Positions 7,131 through 14,298 of a stretch of 17,911 nucleotides of DNA are shown piece by piece. The translations under genes and the position numbers were made by a program. Position 1 is the first letter of the stretch; each line of letters starts with the position of its first letter. The DNA comes from JBATTK01 sp049670505 (GTDB lineage Bacteria; Bacteroidota; Bacteroidia; Flavobacteriales; Flavobacteriaceae): contig JBATTK010000029.1 in assembly GCA_049670505.1 (NCBI GenBank), positions 1 to 17,911 of the forward strand, read 5' to 3'. The notes below the pieces were generated by a model. That model was not told the DNA's origin. It searched no databases and saw only the letters and a list, made by a program, of their open reading frames with translations.

Positions 7131-8267
7131 TTATGCAGTGGGTAATGGTGGTGGAGCGCTCCCTCCCAAAAACACCTTCAATTCATCAACATCCTTTAAG
7201 GCGGTCCAGTTTGTCATTCCTTGTTTCCATACCAAGGAATCCCTGTTGATGGAACGGTTAGCGAATAGTTCTTTTAATTTATCAAAGGAAACCGGTCCCA
7301 ATTGTTGCCCGTTTACGGCATAGTGATATAACACTTGGACCGGCATCGGAGGGGGTACGGCACCTTGCTGCGGTGAAGTTCCAAAAGGGGGTTGAGCGGT
7401 TTGCGGGTTCATCATGTTTCCCATTTGTTGCGCCAGTACAAAACCCATGCCCATGCCCATACCGGCACCTGCGGTTCCACCTTCATTTTTTGCAGCGGCT
7501 TCCATGGCCTTGGCAGCCTTAAATTGGGATAGCTTTGTCATATCTAGCTTATCCAGTCTACTATACTCGAAGATTTCTTTCTTCAGCTCTTCGGGCATGG
7601 ATACATTTTCGATAAAGAATTTTTCCAATTCGATGCCTACACGTCCGAACTCGGGCTGCATTACTTCCTGGCAGGTTTCGGAAAGCTCGGTCGTATTGGC
7701 GGCATACAGTTCTATGGGTAGGTTGGCTTCCCCCACCGTATCCGTAAATCGGGTCACTATCAAGCTTTTCAAATGTTCGTTTACTTCGTAATTGGTGAAA
7801 TTCCCATCCGTTCCAACAACATCGACTACAAATTTGCCAGCATCACTGATTCGAAAACTATAGGTTCCAAAAGCACGGATTTCCACTAGACCAAAACGGT
7901 CATCACTTAACATAACGGCATTTTTAGTGCCCCATTTTTCATCAGTGAACAGATGTGTGTTCACAAAATATACCTCGGCTTTAAATGGGCTATTGAAACC
8001 GTATTTCCACCCTTTCAATGTAGCAAGTATAGGAAGGTTTTGAGTGTTTAACGTATATGTACCCGGTTTAAAGACGTCCGCCAACTGCCCTTCATTTATG
8101 AATACGGCGGTCTGGCCTTCGCGGACAATAAGCTTTGCGCCATTTTTTATTTCATTTTGATACCGTTCAAAACGATGTACAATGGTATTGTCGGTGGTAT
8201 CCAACCATTCCACGATATCAATAAATTCATGGCTTAACTTCTTTTTTATTTCATCGAATATGCTCAT
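7131..8267 (-). CDS. SPFH-domain protein with C-terminal GYF_2 domain (YdjI-like)
   Basis: The 378-residue protein begins with an SPFH (virion-core-like) domain of the YdjI type, about residues 15-240. It includes IVREGQTAVFINEGQ, PGTYTLNTQNLPIL and a helical MPEELKKEIFEYSRLDKLDM stretch. An alanine-rich helix and a Gly/Met segment (TAGAGMGMGMGF, about 269-280) follow, then a proline-rich linker. The end is a GYF_2-type domain, about residues 311-369, with YHYAVNGQQLGPVSF and WKQGMTNW. The protein closes with PPPLP. Bacillus YdjI ends in a zinc ribbon instead; here that role is probably divided between this protein and the next gene. No transmembrane helix is present. SPFH proteins form ring or cage oligomers on membranes. 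It is the first gene of the minus-strand unit and is transcribed divergently from the fructokinase gene. Confidence 0.87.
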   Translation of the reverse strand: MSIFDEIKKKLSHEFIDIVEWLDTTDNTIVHRFERYQNEIKNGAKLIVREGQTAVFINEGQLADVFKPGTYTLNTQNLPILATLKGWKYGFNSPFKAEVYFVNTHLFTDEKWGTKNAVMLSDDRFGLVEIRAFGTYSFRISDAGKFVVDVVGTDGNFTNYEVNEHLKSLIVTRFTDTVGEANLPIELYAANTTELSETCQEVMQPEFGRVGIELEKFFIENVSMPEELKKEIFEYSRLDKLDMTKLSQFKAAKAMEAAAKNEGGTAGAGMGMGMGFVLAQQMGNMMNPQTAQPPFGTSPQQGAVPPPMPVQVLYHYAVNGQQLGPVSFDKLKELFANRSINRDSLVWKQGMTNWTALKDVDELKVFLGGSAPPPLPTA

Positions 8268-8351
8268 TGTAAAAGACTTTTTTTAATTTCTTAAAAGGTA
8301 ATCATTTCTCCAAAATAGACCAAAAGGAAATTGCTTGTTAGGCTTGTGAAC

Positions 8352-8373
8352 TTATGCCCTGGATAGGGTATAA
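8352..8373. promoter_or_regulatory. Palindromic operator candidate upstream of the sucrose genes
   Basis: ttatgccct (8352-8360) and agggtataa (8365-8373) pair in 8 of 9 positions around the spacer ggat. The site lies just upstream of the proposed -33 box of the fructokinase promoter and within the divergent gap to the SPFH gene. Length and symmetry suit a LacI- or TetR-type dimer. No regulator gene is visible in the window. Confidence 0.4.
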
Positions 8374-8390
8374 AAATATAGCTCTTAATT

Positions 8391-8423
8391 TTTGGATTGC
8401 CATTTTATTTCTAATTACTTTAG
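8391..8423 (+). promoter_or_regulatory. Promoter of the fructokinase-amylosucrase unit
   Basis: A TTTG -33 box (8391-8394), 21 bases, then TACTTTAG (8416-8423), which fits the TAnnTTTG -7 consensus with one mismatch. Initiation would fall about 20-25 bases before the ATG at 8453. Confidence 0.5.
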
Positions 8424-8452
8424 GGCTTATAAAAAGTGATAAGGGAACAAGG

Positions 8453-9397
8453 ATGAAGAAAATATATTGTATTGGCGAACTTTTAATCGATTTTGTAGCG
8501 GAAAAGCAGGGAAACGATCTTTCCAAAGCCAATGAATTTACAAAAAAGGCGGGGGGAGCTCCTGCCAACGTGGCCTGTGCCATATCCAAACTTGGGGGAA
8601 ACAGTGCTTTTATAGGTGCTGTTGGAGAAGATCCCTTCGGAACTTTTTTATTGAAAGTCCTGAATGATTCGGGTGTAGATATTTCTTTGGCACAACGTTC
8701 CAAGACATTTACGACCTTGGCTTTTGTTTCTCTGGCAGAGGATGGGGAGCGCGATTTTGTATTCAGCAGAGGGGCGGATAAGGAACTAAAATATGATTCT
8801 TCCGTAAAAACCAATCTTAAGGGAAACATGATTCATTTTGGAGCGGCGACCGCACTTTTGGGGGGCAAACTGGAGGAAGCCTATGGGCGTTATTTTTTTG
8901 ACGCACTTACACAGGGTTCCTTTATAAGTTTTGATCCAAATTTTCGTGGGGACCTATGGAAAAACAACGAAGCTTCTTTTTTAAAGAAGTGTATGCCCTT
9001 TGTGGAAAAGTCCCATTTATGTAAATTTAGCTTGGAAGAGGCAACCTTATTATCGGGTAAAAACGAATTGGAAGAGGCTTGCGACTTCTTACATAAGGTA
9101 GGTGCAAAGATCATAGCCATTACTTTGGGGTCCAAAGGCACTTTGATAAGTACGGAAAAGCTTAAACAGACCATTCCAAGCGTTAAAGTAACACCTGTAG
9201 ACACTACAGGGGCAGGGGACGCCTTTATAGGGTGTCTGTTACAACAGCTCGCAATGCAAAACTATACAGATAAGGTTTTTAACGATAAGGACCTATTGAC
9301 CCAAATGGTACACAAGGCCAATAAAGCGGGGGCAATTACCACTACACAGTATGGCGCCATTGAATCTCTTCCGAACCAAGAACAGCTAAATAGCTAA
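8453..9397 (+). CDS. PfkB-family fructokinase
   Basis: The 314-residue protein is a ribokinase/PfkB sugar kinase. It starts with the strand KIYCIGELLIDFV and has the first signature GGAPANVACAISKLGG at about 34-49. The second signature, DTTGAGDAFIG, spans 240-250 with catalytic base Asp246. This is the pattern of bacterial fructokinases, which make fructose-6-phosphate from fructose and ATP in the cytoplasm. The ATG at 8453 was chosen because the upstream in-frame extension (from 8354) covers the promoter and encodes an unrelated hydrophobic stretch. The stop is separated from the amylosucrase ATG by a single base, so the two are translated from one message. That neighbour releases fructose from sucrose, which fits fructose as the substrate. 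Other hexoses cannot be excluded from sequence alone. Confidence 0.9.
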   Translation: MKKIYCIGELLIDFVAEKQGNDLSKANEFTKKAGGAPANVACAISKLGGNSAFIGAVGEDPFGTFLLKVLNDSGVDISLAQRSKTFTTLAFVSLAEDGERDFVFSRGADKELKYDSSVKTNLKGNMIHFGAATALLGGKLEEAYGRYFFDALTQGSFISFDPNFRGDLWKNNEASFLKKCMPFVEKSHLCKFSLEEATLLSGKNELEEACDFLHKVGAKIIAITLGSKGTLISTEKLKQTIPSVKVTPVDTTGAGDAFIGCLLQQLAMQNYTDKVFNDKDLLTQMVHKANKAGAITTTQYGAIESLPNQEQLNS

Positions 9398-9398
9398 A

Positions 9399-11342
9399 AT
9401 GAACCAAGCTGCCTTACACAGATTAATGGCTTCAAGAGGCCAAAAAGAACCTGAATCTGTGGATCAAAACAAATTGTTCGAATTACGACTGGCCGTTAAC
9501 CTCAGCCTAATAAAAAACCTTTTTTTTACCGTATATCCCCTTGAGAGCCACAAGGGGGATTTTGAAAATTTATTGGCCCGTTTATCTATTTTATCTAAAG
9601 AACGCCCCCTAGAATTAAAGCTTCAGGATATCAACAGATTGGAAAAGGGGAATTGGTATCAATCCGAGCAATTGATCGGTATGCAACTTTATGTAGACCT
9701 ATTTAATACGGATTTAAAGGGGTTACAGAAAAAAATACCCTATTTTAAAAAACTTGGAATCAACTTTTTACACCTAATGCCCATCACACCTAGGCCAAGA
9801 GGTGAAAATGATGGTGGTTATGCGGTAAACGACTATGTAGCGGTGGACAAAAAATTCGGATCTAAAACAGATCTCCTTAGCTTAACGGAAGAGCTGCGTT
9901 CCAACAATATAGCCTTTATGTTGGATTTTGTGGTCAACCATACCTCCGATGAATTTTTATGGGCAAAAAAAGCCATGGCAGGTGATTCAAAATATCAGAA
10001 TTACTATTACACCTTTCCCGACAGAAAGATTCCGGATGAGTTTGAAAAGACCATGCCCCAAATTTTTCCGGAAACAGCTCCGGGGAACTTCACTTATAAT
10101 AGTTCTATGCAACGATGGGTGATGACAGTCTTTAATAAGTACCAATGGGATTTGAACTATACCAATCCCGAGGTTTTTATAGAAATGCTGACCAACTTGC
10201 TCCGTATGGTAAACCAAGGTATTGATGTGATACGCTTGGACGCCCTGGCTTTCCTATGGAAAAAAATAGGAACCGATTCCCAAAACTTACCGGAAGCACA
10301 TGCGCTAATTGCACTATTCCGAATGTGCCTACAAGTTATTGCCCCGGGGACGGTCTTTCTGGCCGAGGCTATAGTAGCGCCAAACGAAATCATAAAATAT
10401 TTTGGAGATGGTGTACGGGAGGGCAATGAATGCGAAATAGCTTATAACGCCACCTTAATGGCCTTATTATGGAATTCCATAGCCACAAAAAAAACGTTGC
10501 TGCTCCGTAAGAATCTTTGGAATATTCCCAGAAAACCAATGGATAGCACTTGGATAAATTATATTCGTTGCCATGATGATATCGGTCTGGGCTTTGATGA
10601 CCGCTATATCTATGAACTGGGCCGGGATGCAAAATTACATCGTAAATTTTTATTGGACTATTATTGCCACGGGCTGGATTGGTCTCCCGCGCACGGTGAG
10701 TTGTTCATGTTTAACCCAACAACAGGTGATGGTAGGATAACAGGGAGTGCAGCTTCTTTATTAGGGTTGGAGTACGGATTGCAAAAAAAGGATAACGCAC
10801 TTATCAATACTGCTATTGATAAAATAGTACTGTTGCATGCCATTATTTTGTCCTATGGTGGTATCCCTATGATATATGCCGGTGATGAAATTGGAACGTT
10901 AAACGACTATTCCTATCTAGAGGACAAGAATAAAAAAAACGATAGTCGTTGGATCAATAGACCCAAACAGGATTGGGAAATCGTTTCCTGTCTGGATGAA
11001 AAAAAATCCGCACAATCCAAAATATTCTTTGCACTTAAAAAGTTAATTGCACTTAGAAAAAGAATACCCGTTTTTGCGGATAACAACAACTTGATCATAT
11101 ATGATTGTCCAAATCCCCATGTCCTGGTGTATGAAAGGACCGCTACTGCCGGAAAAAGTGTCCTGATTATCTGCAATTTTGATACCCATGTACAGAAAAT
11201 CGAAGAGGACTGGTTTAGGGAAATTGACTTTCCAATAAAAAAAGAACCTAAAAACTATATAGACGGAAAAACGATCAAGGCCAAAAAGGACGGAAAATTT
11301 GTACTGCGGCCCTATCAAATATTCTGGTTGGAAAAAGCCTAG
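9399..11342 (+). CDS. Amylosucrase-type glycoside hydrolase (GH13_4)
   Basis: The 647-residue protein is similar along its whole length to Neisseria polysaccharea amylosucrase. It has the helical N domain, the (beta/alpha)8 barrel and the C-terminal beta domain. Catalytic residues are Asp281 in VIRLDALAF (nucleophile), Glu323 in FLAEAIV (acid/base) and Asp393 in CHDDIG. The sucrose -1 subsite pair is conserved: Asp138 in NDGGYAV and the Arg of DSRWINRP. Amylosucrase cleaves sucrose, transfers glucose to a growing alpha-1,4-glucan and frees fructose. Sucrose hydrolase is the main alternative within this group. No signal peptide is seen, so the reaction would be cytoplasmic and needs a sucrose importer, absent from the window. 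The gene is one base after fructokinase and its stop overlaps the converging AlbA_2 gene by four bases. Where Neisseria has Arg226, this protein appears to have a proline (Pro220). Confidence 0.9.
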   Translation: MNQAALHRLMASRGQKEPESVDQNKLFELRLAVNLSLIKNLFFTVYPLESHKGDFENLLARLSILSKERPLELKLQDINRLEKGNWYQSEQLIGMQLYVDLFNTDLKGLQKKIPYFKKLGINFLHLMPITPRPRGENDGGYAVNDYVAVDKKFGSKTDLLSLTEELRSNNIAFMLDFVVNHTSDEFLWAKKAMAGDSKYQNYYYTFPDRKIPDEFEKTMPQIFPETAPGNFTYNSSMQRWVMTVFNKYQWDLNYTNPEVFIEMLTNLLRMVNQGIDVIRLDALAFLWKKIGTDSQNLPEAHALIALFRMCLQVIAPGTVFLAEAIVAPNEIIKYFGDGVREGNECEIAYNATLMALLWNSIATKKTLLLRKNLWNIPRKPMDSTWINYIRCHDDIGLGFDDRYIYELGRDAKLHRKFLLDYYCHGLDWSPAHGELFMFNPTTGDGRITGSAASLLGLEYGLQKKDNALINTAIDKIVLLHAIILSYGGIPMIYAGDEIGTLNDYSYLEDKNKKNDSRWINRPKQDWEIVSCLDEKKSAQSKIFFALKKLIALRKRIPVFADNNNLIIYDCPNPHVLVYERTATAGKSVLIICNFDTHVQKIEEDWFREIDFPIKKEPKNYIDGKTIKAKKDGKFVLRPYQIFWLEKA

Positions 11343-12475
11343 TTGTATTGTACTTTTCGCAATACTCTAAGTGATTCCTTTAAGGATCGATACACTTTGT
11401 CATTATAGTTTTTGAGAATTGGCCTGGCATAGTCCATTTGATCTTTAGCCTCATCAAAACCGTTCAAATAGCAAATGAGGTAGGTGGCGGGAAGGTTTTT
11501 TAAATCCACATTCTCCGATGGCCTCAATGCTATTTTTCTTTCTATTTTTTGAAGAAGGGCGTTGTTGGAGTTAAAAATATGATGCAGCGTTTTCTTGTTG
11601 TACTGTGGCGGTTCAAAAATCAATTCGCTCAAAATTTGATATTTCCCGTTGTCCGAAAATGTGATAACTACTCTTTCCAAAGGAAAATAACGCTGTTGGG
11701 AACCCAATCCCATTTGCACATATTCAATAGTTGTAAAAGAATCGTCATCAAAAGAAATCGTAATCTCATCAAGGGTAGAATAAAAGAGTTTTACTTGTTC
11801 ATTGATCAATTCGATATCTACCCGAGAATAATAGGTCTCCTTCTTGACCTTTTTTTGATATCCGGCCCAGCAAACTACAAATTGTTCTTTGAACACCTTG
11901 TAATTGCTGGTCAAATCCTTATGCCGATTATTTATAAAGTCCATCACACCATCCAGCGTAAGCTCAATATTGTTTCGGGCATGTAGTTCTATGGTCGCCA
12001 CGGCATCCGAATTAATGTCCTTTAATTCAATATCATAAGCCTTGGGCATACTAATACTTCCTTCCCTGAAAAAAACAGACCCTCCATAATACTTCCATAT
12101 GTTTTTTCTCAAGGTACAAACCTTCCCATTGGATTTAATAGTGACCAATCCGACTACCTTCCCTTCGGGCAAGTGTGGGAAAGGAATATTTTCATAGGAA
12201 ATTAAAGGGGGATTATCCAGATATGCATTGACCAGATTTTGAATCTTGCTATCGTCAAAAAAATCTACCCCTACTATTTTGTTGTCCTCGTCCTCTACTC
12301 CTACAACAATGAAAGAGTTGTTCTTGGGATTGCTATTGGCAAGAGCACAAACATGTTTTAAAAATTTTGCCTTGCCTTCTTTTTGTCCAATGGCAATGAA
12401 ACGCTTTTTATCATAAAAACTATTCTCATCGTTATGGGCCAAAAGATTCTTTACCAATAGGCGTTTATTGATCAT
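11339..12475 (-). CDS. AlbA_2 (Schlafen-type) domain protein, putative ATP-binding
   Basis: The 378-residue protein shows an AlbA_2 domain (PF04326) in its first ~150 residues: GQKEGKAKFLKHVCALANS, then SFIVVGVEDEDNKIVGVD and GSVFFREGS. These proteins are commonly annotated as ATP-binding or Schlafen-AlbA regulators; the domain binds nucleic acid or nucleotide in some relatives. The C-terminal ~220 residues are not recognised, and the helix-turn-helix/HATPase tail of many family members is not visible. It is the third gene of a minus-strand unit, with its ATG overlapping the stop of the dehydrogenase as ATGA. Its own stop shares the CTAG of the amylosucrase stop on the other strand. The function is unknown; the neighbours are ordinary redox enzymes, which gives no support for a defence role. 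Confidence 0.7.
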   Translation of the reverse strand: MINKRLLVKNLLAHNDENSFYDKKRFIAIGQKEGKAKFLKHVCALANSNPKNNSFIVVGVEDEDNKIVGVDFFDDSKIQNLVNAYLDNPPLISYENIPFPHLPEGKVVGLVTIKSNGKVCTLRKNIWKYYGGSVFFREGSISMPKAYDIELKDINSDAVATIELHARNNIELTLDGVMDFINNRHKDLTSNYKVFKEQFVVCWAGYQKKVKKETYYSRVDIELINEQVKLFYSTLDEITISFDDDSFTTIEYVQMGLGSQQRYFPLERVVITFSDNGKYQILSELIFEPPQYNKKTLHHIFNSNNALLQKIERKIALRPSENVDLKNLPATYLICYLNGFDEAKDQMDYARPILKNYNDKVYRSLKESLRVLRKVQYN

Positions 12476-13242
12476 AATTCCCTTTTCACAATAGTATTAC
12501 TGGCCTGTGCGGTAGGCATAACTACCAGATCGGCAATATTTACATGATAGGGCCTAGTGACCACAAAGTGAATAATATCCGCTATATCTTCCGGCTGTAA
12601 TGCGTTGAATCCCTTATATACTGTAGCAGCCCGTTCGGAATCACCTTTAAAACGGACCTGACTGAACTCTGTTTCCACCAGGCCCGGATTTATAGCGCCG
12701 ACACGAATCCCATAGGGGTTCAGATCCATTCGCATTCCTTGGTTAATAGCGTCAACGGCAAACTTACTGGCACAGTATACATTTCCTTTAGGATATACCT
12801 CCTTTCCGGCGGAAGAACCTATATTGATGATGTGGCCAGACTTCTTCTTGACCATTTTTGGGAGAATGGCTCTGGAGACATAAAGCAGTCCCTTTACATT
12901 AATATCCAACATAGCGTCCCAATCATCCGGATTGCCCTCCTCAATGGCATCCATACCATGGGCATTCCCAGCATTGTTGATCAGGATATCTATATCCGAA
13001 AAATCTCCTCGAAGTGAATTTATGGAACTAAAAACGGCATCTTTATCCCTAACATCAAAATTAAGGGAATGTACCTGGGTATGATTTCCCAGTTCTTCAG
13101 TGAGCTCATCCAATCGATCCTGCCTTCTACCACAAAGAACCAACCCAAACTTTTGATCTGCAAAGAGTTTTGCCGTAGCTCTTCCAATACCGCTGGTAGC
13201 TCCTGTAATCAGTGCCGTTTTTATATGCTTTAGGTTTTTCAT
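12472..13242 (-). CDS. Short-chain dehydrogenase/reductase, YdfG-like
   Basis: The 256-residue protein is a classical SDR. It has the cofactor motif TGATSGIG at 13-20, GRR at 38-40 favouring NADP(H), and NNAG at 89-92. The catalytic triad is Ser143, Tyr156 and Lys160 (YCASK), and NPGLVETEF is present. It most resembles the YdfG group, NADP-dependent 3-hydroxy-acid (serine/3-hydroxypropionate) dehydrogenases, but SDR substrates are not safely read from sequence. It lies 20 bases after the aldo/keto reductase gene, and its stop overlaps the AlbA_2 gene start by four bases, indicating one transcript. It should be cytoplasmic. Confidence 0.88.
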   Translation of the reverse strand: MKNLKHIKTALITGATSGIGRATAKLFADQKFGLVLCGRRQDRLDELTEELGNHTQVHSLNFDVRDKDAVFSSINSLRGDFSDIDILINNAGNAHGMDAIEEGNPDDWDAMLDINVKGLLYVSRAILPKMVKKKSGHIINIGSSAGKEVYPKGNVYCASKFAVDAINQGMRMDLNPYGIRVGAINPGLVETEFSQVRFKGDSERAATVYKGFNALQPEDIADIIHFVVTRPYHVNIADLVVMPTAQASNTIVKREL

Positions 13243-13262
13243 AGGGTTAGGTGTTGTAAGGC

Positions 13263-14138
13263 TTATGGTACCTCATGCCCTTGGCCTGCGGCCAAAAGAA
13301 TAAACCAGTCTTCCAATTCAATTTCAATTGCCGTAGCGTTCACCGCATCTAACAGGCGTTGAGGGGTAGCCGTCCCTACCACCGGATGCACCCCTGCCGG
13401 ATGCTTTAATATCCATGCCAGTAGGATCTGACTTGCATTGGCATTATACTTCTTTTTCAAATCTTTTAGGATCTTCTTGATCCTTTTCCTTTTTTTATTC
13501 TTTTCCCTAAAATAACTGCCCAACGGACTCCATGCCATGGCCATTCTTTTGTGGGCTATACAATCATCCAAAGTACCATCGTATAGTGCACCATCCGCTG
13601 TTAACGAAAATTCTACTTGATTTGCCCTAACGGCAATGGCCGTCTCCAACATGGCAATCTGTGAGGATGTAAAATTAGAAACCCCGAACTCTTTTATTTT
13701 ACCCTCCTTCTGCAATTGCGCAATTGCTTCCGCTATCTCATGGGGATGCATTAAAGGGCTTGGTCTATGCACCAAAAAAAGATCCAAATAATCCGTTCCA
13801 AGATTTTTTAGGGACTGTTCCGCGGACCATACGATGTAATCTTTGGAATAATTATAATGCTTTACGACATTCTTCCTTGCCTCTGCATTAAATTGAATCC
13901 CACATTTGGTAATTAATTGGATACTTTCCCTAGAAATATTACTCTCGGCAAAAGCTTTTCCAAATGCTGCTTCCGTAGTGTACCCGCCATAGATATCCGC
14001 ATGATCAAAAGTGGTGATATCACTGTCGATACAATGGTGCATCAATGTGATCATTTCCTTTTTGGGAAGTTGTTTTCCCCAGCTTCCCCAAGTCATGGTT
14101 CCCGCTATAATTCTAGAATAAGAAGTCTTGTCTTCCAT
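13263..14138 (-). CDS. Aldo/keto reductase, YdhF-like
   Basis: The 291-residue protein is a TIM-barrel aldo/keto reductase of the YdhF type. It begins with GTMTWGSWG, and the catalytic tetrad is visible: Asp45 in FDHADIYGGY, Tyr50, Lys78 in ITKCG and His124 in LVHRPSPL. NADPH-dependent reduction of carbonyls is expected; the physiological substrate is unknown. It is the first gene of a minus-strand unit with the dehydrogenase and AlbA_2 protein, and is divergent from the MoxR gene across a 160-base gap. No clear minus-strand promoter box is evident in that gap. Confidence 0.88.
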   Translation of the reverse strand: MEDKTSYSRIIAGTMTWGSWGKQLPKKEMITLMHHCIDSDITTFDHADIYGGYTTEAAFGKAFAESNISRESIQLITKCGIQFNAEARKNVVKHYNYSKDYIVWSAEQSLKNLGTDYLDLFLVHRPSPLMHPHEIAEAIAQLQKEGKIKEFGVSNFTSSQIAMLETAIAVRANQVEFSLTADGALYDGTLDDCIAHKRMAMAWSPLGSYFREKNKKRKRIKKILKDLKKKYNANASQILLAWILKHPAGVHPVVGTATPQRLLDAVNATAIEIELEDWFILLAAGQGHEVP

Positions 14139-14244
14139 AGGTTGGTGAAAATAAAAAATAAATCCCTTAAATACTTCATAAAACTTGGGCGTTTACGCTA
14201 TTTTTAACCAATAATTAACAGCGGATGAATAAATAAATTTTCAT

Positions 14245-14276
14245 TTTGCGTTTTATTTAAATCCTTATTTTATTTG
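14245..14276 (+). promoter_or_regulatory. Promoter of the MoxR/DUF58 operon
   Basis: TTTG at 14245-14248, a 20-base spacer, and TTTATTTG at 14269-14276 (one mismatch from TAnnTTTG) fit the Bacteroidota consensus. The expected start of transcription is about 15 bases before the ATG at 14299. Confidence 0.5.
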
Positions 14277-14298
14277 CATCAAAACTTAAATAGTTTCT

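Noticed and set aside
7414..7791. 125-codon open frame antisense to the SPFH gene
   Set aside because: Low-complexity mirror of the SPFH codons, with no start signal or domain.
8354..8452. Upstream in-frame start for fructokinase with an apparent transmembrane segment
   Set aside because: The region holds the palindrome and promoter boxes; fructokinases start directly with the KIYCIGE-like strand.
8338..8829. 163-codon open frame antisense to fructokinase
   Set aside because: Composition and position mark it as a shadow of the kinase gene; no recognisable domain.
11549..11986. 145-codon open frame antisense to the AlbA_2 gene
   Set aside because: No domain and no promoter; the opposite strand has a coherent protein overlapping the next gene in an operon.
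11339..12475. AlbA_2/Schlafen-type gene as part of a defence island
   Set aside because: Its neighbours are housekeeping redox enzymes and no nuclease, toxin, methylase or integrase is near.
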